From Novosphingobium aerophilum (GTDB lineage: Bacteria > Pseudomonadota > Alphaproteobacteria > Sphingomonadales > Sphingomonadaceae), in contig NZ_JACLAU010000007.1 of assembly GCF_014230305.1 (NCBI RefSeq), forward strand, positions 62,001 through 126,000: DNA of 64,000 nucleotides, written 5' to 3'. A model generated the notes under the pieces. It made no database searches. It was given only the letters and a program-made list of their open reading frames with translations, and was not told the DNA's origin. This document shows, piece after piece, positions 8,964 through 17,062 of this stretch. Within the stretch, counting starts at the first letter, position 1. Every line of letters begins with the position of its first letter. The position numbers were made by a program, and so were the translations under genes.

Positions 8964-10464
8964 CGGCCACCTGGTCCTTGGGCAGGGTCGGCAGATGCTC
9001 GACCCCATCGGCCGTGACGATGTGCACGGTGTTCTCCGCCCCGCCCATCACGCTGCCGCCATCCGCACCGAACGAGACGTCGTTGGCGACGATCCAGTCG
9101 GCGCCCTTGCGACGGCGCTTGTCGGTGGCATAGCGCAGGACATCGTCGGTTTCGGCGGCGAACCCGATCAGCAGCCCCGGCCGCAGCGCCGGATCGGCGC
9201 CGATCCCGGCCAGGATATCGGGGTTCTCGGTGAGGACCAGGACCGGCGGTGCCGAACCGCGTTTCTTGAGCTTGGTCTCGACGAAATCCTTGGGCCGCCA
9301 GTCCGCCACCGCAGCGACCATCACCGCCACATCGGCCGGCAGGGCGGCGCGCACGGCATCGTTCATCTCGCGCGCCGATTCGACGTCGATCCGCTCGACC
9401 CCGGGCGGGGTGGGCAGATGGACCGGGCCGCTGACCAGCGTCACCCGCGCGCCCTGCCGCGCCGCCGCCGCCGCGATGGCGAAGCCCTGCATGCCCGACG
9501 AGCGGTTGGCGATATAGCGGACCGGATCGATCGGCTCGTGCGTGGGCCCGGCGGTGACGAGCACGTGGCGCCCGGCCAGAGGTCCGTCGAGCGGGGGATC
9601 GAAGGCGCCGAGAGCGGGCTCCTCCGGCAGGCCCCCGAGGGGATCGCCCAGGCCCAGCGCCGCAGGATCGGTCGGCGGGGCACCGCGCGCGCCGCCCTTG
9701 CGCACCAGCAGGCCGTCCCCGGCGGCGGCGGCGATCGCCGCAGGGTCCGCGCGCTTGACCAGTCCGGCCGAGAGCCCGCCAAGCCCGCCCTGGTCGGCAT
9801 CGGTCCCGGCCTCGGTCCCGGCTTCGGCCTCGGCGTCCTCGGTCAGGGCGGCGTTACCATACATGGGGGTCGACGGCGCGGGGGGCAGCCAGCCCGCCCC
9901 ATCCTGCATCGGCAGGGCATCGGGACCGGTGAACCAACTGGCCATCAGGGCCCAGATCACCTCGGGCTCGGGCAGGCGCCCGGGGCCGTACTCCCCACAG
10001 GCCATGGCCCCGCTGTCGGGATCCATCACGAAGACCCCGGCCTCGCGCAGGATCGCGGCGTTGCGCTGGGTCGCCTCGTGCTGCCACATCCGCACGTTCA
10101 TCGCCGGAACCGCCATCACCGGCTTGTCGGTGGCCAGGAGCAGCGTGGTCGCCAGGTCGTCGGCGATGCCGTGCGCCATCTTGGCCAGCATGTTCGCGGT
10201 GGCCGGGCAGACCACCACCAGATCGGCCTGGCGGGAGAGCTGGATGTGTCCCATCTCGACCTCGTTCTTGAGGTCCCACAGGGTGGTGTGGACGGGATTC
10301 TCGGAGAGCGCGGCCAGCGCCATCGGGGTGACGAACTTCGCCCCGCCATCGGTCAGGACGCAGGTGACCGAGCCGCCACCGCGACGAATCAGGCGCACCA
10401 GCTCGCACGACTTGTAGGCGGCGATGCCACCGCCGACGATCAGGAGGATGCGTGGACCGGCCAT
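8926..10464 (-). CDS. coaBC: Bifunctional phosphopantothenoylcysteine decarboxylase / phosphopantothenate-cysteine ligase, with long inter-domain insert
   Basis: 512 residues against about 400-430 for the family. CoaC half, residues 1-180: [20 protein letters not shown] (catalytic His73), PAMNVRMW (about 120-127) and the substrate clamp ACGEYGPGR (Cys156). CoaB half from about 293: [19 protein letters not shown] and NRSSGMQG. Residues 182-292 are an extra Ala/Gly/Asp-rich stretch not seen in typical CoaBC. It makes phosphopantetheine for CoA in the cytosol. Start ATG 10464 has GAGG 6 bp upstream. dut overlaps its 3' end. Confidence 0.95.
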   Translation of the reverse strand: MAGPRILLIVGGGIAAYKSCELVRLIRRGGGSVTCVLTDGGAKFVTPMALAALSENPVHTTLWDLKNEVEMGHIQLSRQADLVVVCPATANMLAKMAHGIADDLATTLLLATDKPVMAVPAMNVRMWQHEATQRNAAILREAGVFVMDPDSGAMACGEYGPGRLPEPEVIWALMASWFTGPDALPMQDGAGWLPPAPSTPMYGNAALTEDAEAEAGTEAGTDADQGGLGGLSAGLVKRADPAAIAAAAGDGLLVRKGGARGAPPTDPAALGLGDPLGGLPEEPALGAFDPPLDGPLAGRHVLVTAGPTHEPIDPVRYIANRSSGMQGFAIAAAAARQGARVTLVSGPVHLPTPPGVERIDVESAREMNDAVRAALPADVAVMVAAVADWRPKDFVETKLKKRGSAPPVLVLTENPDILAGIGADPALRPGLLIGFAAETDDVLRYATDKRRRKGADWIVANDVSFGADGGSVMGGAENTVHIVTADGVEHLPTLPKDQVADAIVERIALALR

Positions 10465-10471
10465 GGCCGCC

Positions 10472-11620
10472 TCACTGCCCTGCAACGTTTCCCGAGACAA
10501 TCGGATTTGTGGAGGAATCAAGCGGGAACGCCGCGCGCCACAGTCCGCCCAGGCCCGTCGGGACAAAGGCCAGGCCCATCGGCAGGGCCGCGCCGACCAT
10601 CATCCCCCAGTAGAAGTTGTCGCCCCGCCCCGCGATCATGAACAGCACCGCATAGCCCGCGAACAGCAGGCTGCCGAACAGCCCGGCGGCGCTGCGCCAG
10701 GCGGACCAGCCGAACAGGGCCAGGACCACGATCGGCCCCGCCACGGCATGGGGCAGCCAGCGCAGGTTGCCTGACAGCACGATCATCGACAGCCAACCGC
10801 TCAGCCCGCGCACCGTGATCCACGAGGCCGATGGCGGATCGGTCGGCCGCAGCAGGCCCGCAACGGTATGCAGGTGCCAGGCCAGCGCGGCGCAGAACAG
10901 CGCGGCGAGCAACGCCCAGGCCGCAGCCTCGCGCCAGCGCCGGTGCCAGGCGGCGAAGGCGGCCATCAGCAGGACAAAGGGCAAGGCATGCTCGCGGATC
11001 GCCAGCGCCGCCGCCGCCGCGCACCAGGCGGCGAACCAGCGGCCGGTCCGGCCTGGTTGCTGCCCCGGCCTGTGCAGCGCGAAGGACAGGGCCAGCAATT
11101 GCCCGGCCCACAGCTCGTGCAGCACGAAGAAGTAGCGGATCGTGCCGATCGAGGCGCCGAAGAACAGGGCGGCCATGGCCAAGGTGCGCAGGGGCAGGCC
11201 GTCGGGCTCCTCGGCCAGACGCCGCCACCAGGCCAGCAGCACCGCACCCAGCAGCGCGACCGACAGCGGGATCAGGGCCCCATGGGGCAGAATCGCCTCG
11301 GCATGGGCCAGGGTCGGCAGGCGCACCGCGAAGCCGGGTCGCAGCGGATAGTTGTGGCGACGATGCTCCTCGGCGATGACCGCGTAATAGCTTTCGCCGT
11401 GACGAAGCCGGGCGATGACGTGATCGTACAGCACCAGATCGGCATCGCGCTCGCGCGGGGCGGCGGCGCTGGTACCGCCGGCCGGCGCGACATCGCCCTC
11501 GCCCGCGCGGATCGGCACCAGCGCGGCCGCGACCAGCAATGCCAGCAGGGCGGCCAGCAGCGCCCGGGCGGCGCCCGCCGGCCAGCCCGCATAGCGTCCG
11601 GTCAGGCTGGGGTCAGGCAC
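10472..11620 (-). CDS. Polytopic membrane protein, paralog B of a tandem pair
   Basis: 382 residues. An N-terminal membrane helix (about 18-36) is followed by an outside loop of about 80 residues holding YYAVIAEEHRRHNYPLRPGF and RLPTLA, then about nine further hydrophobic segments to the end. The pattern (first helix, large loop with YY, YP, RLPT) is reminiscent of GT-C-type membrane glycosyltransferases that use polyprenyl-linked sugars; this is an inference, not a family match. The ATG at 11620 overlaps the upstream paralog's stop by 8 bp. The stop lies 7 bp before coaBC, so it may share transcription with coaBC-dut. Confidence 0.75.
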   Translation of the reverse strand: MPDPSLTGRYAGWPAGAARALLAALLALLVAAALVPIRAGEGDVAPAGGTSAAAPRERDADLVLYDHVIARLRHGESYYAVIAEEHRRHNYPLRPGFAVRLPTLAHAEAILPHGALIPLSVALLGAVLLAWWRRLAEEPDGLPLRTLAMAALFFGASIGTIRYFFVLHELWAGQLLALSFALHRPGQQPGRTGRWFAAWCAAAAALAIREHALPFVLLMAAFAAWHRRWREAAAWALLAALFCAALAWHLHTVAGLLRPTDPPSASWITVRGLSGWLSMIVLSGNLRWLPHAVAGPIVVLALFGWSAWRSAAGLFGSLLFAGYAVLFMIAGRGDNFYWGMMVGAALPMGLAFVPTGLGGLWRAAFPLDSSTNPIVSGNVAGQ

Positions 11621-12788
11621 GAATCGCCAACCGCCCGGGCACGCCCAGCCCGGCCGCCCGCCACAGCGAGGGCAGCGAGATCGGCAGGAAGGCCGCGCCC
11701 ATCAGCAGCATCGGGCTGACCAGCAGGCCCCAGTAGAAGTTGTTGTCACGCCCGGCGATCATGAACATCACGGCGTACCCGGCGCTCAGCAGGAACCCGA
11801 GCGTACCGAGCGGCGTGCGCCAGCCGGCCCAGCCCAGCAGGGCGGCGACCAGGATCGGACCCGACAGCCACACCGGCAGCAGGTAGAGCAGCGTCGAATT
11901 GTTGATCTTGTAGAGCCAGCCCGAAACGCCCTTCAGCACCAGCCATGACGGCGAGACCGGATCGCCGGGCTGAACCTGCGCGGCGGCGAAATGGAGGTGG
12001 AGCGCCAACGCCCCGGCAAAGAGGACCACCAGCAGCAGCCAGGCTCCGGCCTCGGCCATACGGCGCCGCCACAGCGCGATGGTGCCCATCAGCAGGACAT
12101 AGGGCAGGACCAGCTCGCGCACGGCGAGGCCGGCGGCGGCGGCGAGCCAGGACCAGCCCCAGCGGCCCTCGCGCGGGCGGTGCAGCGCGACCGACAGCAC
12201 GATCAGCTTGGCCGCCCAGATCTCGTGCAGCACGTCGAACCGGACATTGAGCCCGCTGGCCAGGCCGACCAGCGCCAGGCTGACCGCCATCGGCATGCGC
12301 TCGGCTCCGCCCGCCTCGCCGTTCACCCGCCGCCAGAGCGCGATCAGCATCGCGGCCAGCAGCACCATGCCCAGCCCGATCATCGCCTGGTCCCCCAGGG
12401 TCGCGGCCAGCACCGCCATGGTGGGCAGGCGCACGGTGAAGCCCGGGATCACCGGATAGTTGTTGCTGCGCTGCTCGCTGACGGCGGCGTGGTAATAGTT
12501 CTCGCCCGCCCGGACCCGCGCGATGATCCGGCGATAGAGCCGCAGGTCGTTGTCATCCTCCTGCCGCACCACGGTGTGGCCGGCCGCGTCGCGCACCGTG
12601 ACCTTGGGCACAGGCGGGGGCGGCGGGGCATAGCCCGGGGCCACGGCGGCCAGGGCAGCAAGCAGCAGGAACAGGGCGAGCACCGCGCGGGCAGCAGACT
12701 GGGGCCAGCGGGCAAACCGATCGTGTCGCGGCGCGCCTAGCCCACCCAACCCTGTGCGATCATCCACCACGTCAGCAGTCCCCCGCAT
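11613..12788 (-). CDS. Polytopic membrane protein, paralog A of a tandem pair
   Basis: 391 residues from ATG 12788; GTG codons at 12770 and 12767 are alternatives, and the ATG overlaps the 3' end of ubiB by 52 bp. Architecture equals the downstream paralog: N-terminal helix, loop with DNDLRLYRRIIARVRAGENYY, NYPVIPGFTVRLPTMA, then about nine hydrophobic helices, ending with MFMIAGRDNNFYWGLLVSP, which matches MFMIAGRGDNFYWGMMVGA in paralog B. By eye the two are roughly one-third or more identical along their whole length, so they arose by tandem duplication. A GT-C-like role is possible. No exact function can be given. Confidence 0.75.
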   Translation of the reverse strand: MRGTADVVDDRTGLGGLGAPRHDRFARWPQSAARAVLALFLLLAALAAVAPGYAPPPPPVPKVTVRDAAGHTVVRQEDDNDLRLYRRIIARVRAGENYYHAAVSEQRSNNYPVIPGFTVRLPTMAVLAATLGDQAMIGLGMVLLAAMLIALWRRVNGEAGGAERMPMAVSLALVGLASGLNVRFDVLHEIWAAKLIVLSVALHRPREGRWGWSWLAAAAGLAVRELVLPYVLLMGTIALWRRRMAEAGAWLLLVVLFAGALALHLHFAAAQVQPGDPVSPSWLVLKGVSGWLYKINNSTLLYLLPVWLSGPILVAALLGWAGWRTPLGTLGFLLSAGYAVMFMIAGRDNNFYWGLLVSPMLLMGAAFLPISLPSLWRAAGLGVPGRLAIRA

Positions 12789-14305
12789 CCTCCGGCAAGG
12801 AGGTATCCGGGCCAGCTAGCGCCTTTGTGGTTACCAGCCCGTTGACGACGCGCCCAGACCAGCTCGATCTCGGGCAGCGGCGGCGGCTCGGGGGCGCCGC
12901 CCTTGGCCGGGTAGCGATCTTCGATGCGGCGCACCAGGTCGGGCAGGCCCAGCAGGGTGCGAACGCCCTCACGCAGCTTGTCGGCGATCGCGGCCTCGGG
13001 GCCCAGCTCGTCGCGGATCCACCCGCGCACGAAGGGCGCCGCCACGTCCCACATGTTGATCTCGGGATCGAGCGCGGTGGCCAGCCCTTCGACCATGACC
13101 ATGGTCTTCTGCAGCAGCAGCAGGTGGGGCTGGGTCTGCATGTCGAAATCGCGGGTGATCGCGAAGAGCCCGTCCAGCATCTGCCCGACCGACAGCTCGC
13201 TGACCGGCTTCCCGCGCATCGGCTCGCCCACGGCGCGCAGGGCGGTGGCGAATTCGTCGACCGAATGGAAGCTGGGGACGTACTGCGCCTCGAAATGGAT
13301 CTCGGCCACCCGACGGTAATTGCCCGTGGTCAGGCCATAGAGGATCTCGGCCAGCCAGACCCGCGCCTGCCGGTCGATCCGGCCCATGATGCCGAAGTCG
13401 ATCGCCACGATCGTCCCGTCCGGGCGCACGAACAGGTTGCCCTGGTGCATGTCGGCATGGAAGAATCCGGCATCGATCGCCTGGTTGAGGAAAGCCAGGA
13501 CCAGCCGCCGCGCCATGGCCTTCAGATCATGCCCGCTGGCGCGCAGCGCGGCGATGTCGCTCATCTTGATGCCGTCGACCCACTCGATGGTCATCACCCG
13601 ACCATTGGTCCGGTCCCAGTCGATCGCGGGCACGTGATAGCCGGCGAAGCTGTGCATCGCCTCGGCCAGTTCCGAGGCGCTCGCCGCTTCGCGCCGCAGG
13701 TCCAGCTCGCGCGCGGTCCAGCGCTTGAGGTTGGCGATCACCAGTCGCGGCCGCAGCCGCGTGGCCTCGCCGCCAAACGCCTCGAGGTGGGCCGCGGCCC
13801 ATTCGTAGGTCTGGATGTCGCGGCCGAATTTCTCGCGGATGCCGGGTCGCAGCACCTTGACCGCCACGGTCCGGCCATCGGTGGTCACCGCCTTGTGGAC
13901 CTGCGCGATCGAGGCCGCCCCGACCGGGTCAGGCTCGATCGAGGCGAACAGCGTTTCGAGCGGGGCCTGGAAGCTCGCCTCGATCTCGGCGCGGATCGCC
14001 GCGAAGGACACCGGAGGCAGGCTGTCCTGCAAGGTCAGGAGATTGCGCACGGCCTCCTCGCCGACCAGGTCGGGCCGGGTGGCGAGGGTCTGGCCCAGCT
14101 TGATCGCCGCCGGACCGATCGCCTGGAAGGCCCGGGCATAGTCGGGTTCGCGGGGCTGGAGCGTGCCGAAGCGGGCGAGCCTGCACAGCCGGCGCACCGG
14201 CGCGGGCGTGCTGGCGCCCTCCTCGATGATCCGCAGCGCGCCGTGCCGGGCCAGCGTGCGCCCCCAACGAAGCAAACGCAGGATATGGGTGGTGGCAGTG
14301 GTCAT
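12737..14305 (-). CDS. ubiB: ABC1/UbiB family protein required for ubiquinone synthesis
   Basis: 522 residues. Atypical protein-kinase-like fold with the family hallmark KxGQ motif (AAIKLGQTLATRPDL, about residue 70), AVKVLRPGI as the nucleotide-binding lysine region, HADMHQGNLFV as catalytic-loop equivalent and IDFGIMG as the metal-binding DFG. A C-terminal membrane helix (about 495-520) anchors it. UbiB has ATPase activity and supports CoQ biosynthesis at the membrane, probably by presenting lipid intermediates. ubiE lies just upstream on the same strand beyond a repeat element; the pairing is standard in alphaproteobacteria. Confidence 0.95.
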   Translation of the reverse strand: MTTATTHILRLLRWGRTLARHGALRIIEEGASTPAPVRRLCRLARFGTLQPREPDYARAFQAIGPAAIKLGQTLATRPDLVGEEAVRNLLTLQDSLPPVSFAAIRAEIEASFQAPLETLFASIEPDPVGAASIAQVHKAVTTDGRTVAVKVLRPGIREKFGRDIQTYEWAAAHLEAFGGEATRLRPRLVIANLKRWTARELDLRREAASASELAEAMHSFAGYHVPAIDWDRTNGRVMTIEWVDGIKMSDIAALRASGHDLKAMARRLVLAFLNQAIDAGFFHADMHQGNLFVRPDGTIVAIDFGIMGRIDRQARVWLAEILYGLTTGNYRRVAEIHFEAQYVPSFHSVDEFATALRAVGEPMRGKPVSELSVGQMLDGLFAITRDFDMQTQPHLLLLQKTMVMVEGLATALDPEINMWDVAAPFVRGWIRDELGPEAAIADKLREGVRTLLGLPDLVRRIEDRYPAKGGAPEPPPLPEIELVWARRQRAGNHKGASWPGYLLAGGCGGLLTWWMIAQGWVG

Positions 14306-14327
14306 GCGCGAACAGGGCACGCACTAT

Positions 14328-14419
14328 CGTCGTCCCGGGCCTGACCCGGGACCGCTGGCCTCATCGATGCGACGCCGGTCCGATCCGGCCAGCGGTCCCG
14401 GGACGAGCCCGGGACGACG
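14328..14419. repeat. Inverted repeat, 33-bp near-perfect arms, second copy of the CGTCGTCCCGGG family
   Basis: Arms 14328-14360 and 14387-14419 are reverse complements apart from a few central positions. The outer part CGTCGTCCCGGG and the inner GACCGCTGG are shared with the copy at 7349-7453. It lies between ubiE and ubiB, both leftward, so a shared transcript would carry a long hairpin between them. This could dampen or process the mRNA. Confidence 0.85.
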
Positions 14420-14438
14420 CCCGTCAGGCTGCCAGCCC

Positions 14439-15197
14439 TCACACCTTCCACCCCGAATGGATCGCCACGGCGCCGCCCAGGATCGGTTCGACCTTGGTCC
14501 GCACGAAGCCGGCATCGCGGATCATGCGCTCGAACTCGGACATGCGGGGAAAGCGGCGGATCGATTCGATCAGGTAGCGGTAGGAATCGGCATCCCCGGC
14601 GATCGCCTGGCCGATGCGGGGCACCAGCTGGTGCGAATAGACGTCGTAGATTTCCTTGAACCCGGGCCATTCGGTGGTCGAGAATTCCAGGCAGAAGAAC
14701 CGACCGCCATGCTTGAGCACGCGGTGCGCCTCGGCCAGGGCCAGGTCGATGCGGGTGACGTTGCGGATGCCGAAGGCGATCGTATAGGCATCGAAGAAGC
14801 GATCCCCGAAGGTCAGCGCCTCGGCGTTCTGGCGCGACCAGACCAGCCCGTCGATCCCGCGCTGCATCGCGCGGTCGATCCCCACGTCGAGCATGTCCTG
14901 GTTGATGTCCGACACTGTCACGCTCGCGCCATGGGCGGCCAGACGGAACGCGATGTCGCCGGTGCCGCCCGCCATGTCGAGGATCTGCTCGCCCGCGCGC
15001 GGCTTGACCCGGCGCACGAACCGATCCTTCCACAGCCGGTGCATGCCGACGCTCATCGCGTCGTTCATGATGTCGTACTTGCGCGCAACGCTGGAAAAGA
15101 CCTCGCCGACCCGGCGGGTTTTTTCCTCGGGCGTGACCTCCTCGTAGCCGAAGGAGACCGGGTCGCTACCTGCCGCTGGCTGTGCCTGTTCGCTCAT
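14439..15197 (-). CDS. ubiE: Demethylmenaquinone/ubiquinone C-methyltransferase UbiE
   Basis: 252 residues. SAM-binding motif I is DMAGGTGDIAF, followed by VSDINQDML, and the UbiE signatures YDIMNDAMSVGMHRLWKDRFV and AFGIRNVTRIDLAL are intact. It methylates the ring carbon of the ubiquinone (and, where present, menaquinone) precursor using SAM. The start at 15197 fits the N-terminus with a short polar extension. A TAAGGG lies 8-13 bp upstream of the ATG, so a very short or absent 5' leader is possible. mutM is divergent 54 bp away. Confidence 0.96.
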   Translation of the reverse strand: MSEQAQPAAGSDPVSFGYEEVTPEEKTRRVGEVFSSVARKYDIMNDAMSVGMHRLWKDRFVRRVKPRAGEQILDMAGGTGDIAFRLAAHGASVTVSDINQDMLDVGIDRAMQRGIDGLVWSRQNAEALTFGDRFFDAYTIAFGIRNVTRIDLALAEAHRVLKHGGRFFCLEFSTTEWPGFKEIYDVYSHQLVPRIGQAIAGDADSYRYLIESIRRFPRMSEFERMIRDAGFVRTKVEPILGGAVAIHSGWKV

Positions 15198-15251
15198 TCC
15201 CGTGCCCTTAGGACGGTTTGCGTTGAGCGGAAAGGCTGATAGCGCTCCGAC

Positions 15252-16067
15252 ATGCCCGAATTGCCCGAAGTCGAGACGACGGTCCGGGGCCTCGCCCGGT
15301 TTCTGGACGGCGAGATCCTGGCCCGCGTCACCCTGAACCGCGCGGACCTGCGCCGCCCCTTCCCCCCCGGCCTGGTCCAGGCCCTGACCGGCGCCCGGGT
15401 CACCGGGCTCGGCCGCCGGGCCAAGTACGGGCTGATCCAGACCGACCGGGACCGGACCATGGTGTTCCACCTGGGCATGTCGGGCCGCTGGCGGATCGAA
15501 CCCGAGGCTCTGGGCAAGCACGATCATCTGGTGATCGAGACCGGATCGGGCCACCGCCTGTCGCTGTGCGATCCACGCCGGTTCGGCTCGGTCGATCTGG
15601 TCGACACGGCCGGGCTCGCAGCCTGGCCGCCCTTTGCCGCAATGGGGCCTGAGCCGCTCTCGCCAGGGCTGACCGCGGGGCATCTGGCGACAGCCCTGGC
15701 GGGGCGCAGCGCGGCGATCAAGCTGATGCTGCTCGACCAGCGGATCGTGGCCGGACTGGGCAACATCTATGTCTGCGAGGCGCTCTATCGCGCCCGGATC
15801 CATCCGGAGAAGCCGGCGGGCCAGGTCTCCCGCGCGGCACTGACCAGGCTGGTCCCGGCGATCCGCGCGGTGCTGGACGAGGCGATCGCCGCCGGCGGCA
15901 GCACGCTGCGCGACTATGCCCAGCCCGATGGCCAGCTGGGCTACTTCGCCAAGGCCTTCGACGTCTATGACCGCGAGGCTCAGGACTGCCGGAGCTGCGG
16001 ACGGCCCATCGGCCGGATCGTCCAGGGCGGCCGCAGCACCTGGTTCTGCCAGCGCTGCCAGCGCTAG
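15252..16067 (+). CDS. mutM: Formamidopyrimidine-DNA glycosylase
   Basis: 271 residues starting MPELPEVET, where the processed Pro2 is the nucleophile and Glu3 the acid. The internal motif LLDQRIVAGLGNIYVCEAL (H2TH region) and the C-terminal zinc finger C-x2-C-x16-C-x2-C ending CQRCQR are complete. It removes 8-oxoguanine and other oxidised purines and nicks the abasic site. The start is fixed because Pro2 must follow the initiator. Divergent from ubiE, upstream of rpsT; this block is conserved in sphingomonads. Confidence 0.97.
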   Translation: MPELPEVETTVRGLARFLDGEILARVTLNRADLRRPFPPGLVQALTGARVTGLGRRAKYGLIQTDRDRTMVFHLGMSGRWRIEPEALGKHDHLVIETGSGHRLSLCDPRRFGSVDLVDTAGLAAWPPFAAMGPEPLSPGLTAGHLATALAGRSAAIKLMLLDQRIVAGLGNIYVCEALYRARIHPEKPAGQVSRAALTRLVPAIRAVLDEAIAAGGSTLRDYAQPDGQLGYFAKAFDVYDREAQDCRSCGRPIGRIVQGGRSTWFCQRCQR

Positions 16068-16115
16068 GGCCGCAATCCTGCGCCAATGCGGAGGCCAGGC
16101 CCCTGCAAACAGCCG

Positions 16116-16144
16116 TTGACGATTCGGCGGGGCAAGGCTAAGGG
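16116..16144 (+). promoter_or_regulatory. Probable sigma-70 promoter of rpsT
   Basis: TTGACG at 16116-16121, exactly 17 bp, then TAAGGG at 16139-16144, about 90 bp before the rpsT start. The same layout (TTGACT, 17 bp, TA-hexamer) is found in front of rpmH, rpmJ and rpoZ in this window, which strengthens the call. Confidence 0.6.
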
Positions 16145-16233
16145 CCGCGCTTCCTGCGGGACGGCTTCGGCCGGGTCCCCCGCTTTTGCACGCAATTCAG
16201 GACAAGGCCGCCAAGGCCGAACGAAGGACAGAC

Positions 16234-16494
16234 ATGGCCAATACGCCGCAAGCCCGCAAGCGCATCCGCCGGAACGAACGGCGCGCCGAAATCAACGGTG
16301 CCCGTCTGAGCCGCATCCGCACCTTCGTGAAGAAGGTCGAATCGGCGATCGCCGGGGGCGACAAGTCGGCAGCGGCAGAGGCCCTGAAGGCCGCTCAGCC
16401 GGAACTGGCTCGCGGCGTGGCCCGCGGCGTGCTTCACAAGAACACCGCTTCGCGCAAGCTGTCGCGCCTGACCAAGGCTGTCGCCGGCCTCTGA
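16234..16494 (+). CDS. rpsT: 30S ribosomal protein S20
   Basis: 86 residues, [17 protein letters not shown] at the start and [17 protein letters not shown] at the end, typical of S20. It is a basic primary binder of 16S rRNA helices 9 and 44. AAGGA stands about 6 bp before the ATG. A promoter lies upstream and a strong hairpin terminator downstream, so it is a single-gene unit. dnaA follows after about 570 bp. Confidence 0.97.
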   Translation: MANTPQARKRIRRNERRAEINGARLSRIRTFVKKVESAIAGGDKSAAAEALKAAQPELARGVARGVLHKNTASRKLSRLTKAVAGL

Positions 16495-16560
16495 TCGAGC
16501 CGGATGATTCGGCTTCGCCCTGGGACGAGTACCTAGGCGCCGAGCACGAAAACGGAACAG

Positions 16561-16589
16561 GGCCGGGGGCTTTGCCTCCGGCCTTTTTC
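16561..16589 (+). terminator. Rho-independent terminator of rpsT
   Basis: Stem GGCCGGGGGC, loop TTT, then GCCTCCGGCC with one G-T pair, followed by TTTTTC. This is a classical intrinsic terminator 66 bp after the rpsT stop. Confidence 0.85.
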
Positions 16590-17062
16590 GTTGCCCGGCG
16601 CCGGGGCTGGTGCTGGCCGCCCAAGTCCCGGATCGGGAATCGCATCGAAACCAACGGCTTAGCACGATTCGGTTGAATTCATTTCGGAAAATGCATGTTT
16701 TTCAGTTGTTTGAACGACAACCGCCGGAATGCGTAGGGTCCGTCGAAGTCAATAACCATTATTTCATTTTTTTTGCAGCGAGGCGCTTGCCCTCCTCCGA
16801 AACCCGACCATAAATCGGACCTGCGCCGGGTTCGCCCGTCGTATCACGGACCAGATTCGCACCCGCTGCCCGGAGGCCCTCGCTTTCCGGCACAGGGTTT
16901 GTCTGCGCCGCGATTTCGGGGACCCGCCTGCCAGGGGCGAGGCGATGTTTGGGGACGGGTTGATGTCGGCAAGAGGGGGGACTGATCGGGTGAACGGCAA
17001 GTCTGTGACGCGAGCGGAAGCATTGTCCCCATGCCGGGCAGCGCGAGTGCTGGAGGGCCGGC
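16590..17062. other. AT-richer leader region upstream of dnaA
   Basis: About 470 bp without a convincing gene. Positions 16680-16780 are markedly AT-rich for this genome and include a run of eight or more T (around 16768-16776). A possible dnaA promoter is TTGAAC at 16710-16715 with TAGGGT at 16734-16739 (18-bp spacer). No 9-mer close to the DnaA box TTATCCACA was found, so this is not presented as oriC. A 44-codon frame on the minus strand ending near 16759 is discussed in the findings. Confidence 0.45.

Noticed and set aside
16590..17062. oriC beside dnaA
   Set aside because: There is an AT-rich stretch but no cluster of TTATCCACA-like 9-mers, and in alphaproteobacteria oriC is often not next to dnaA.
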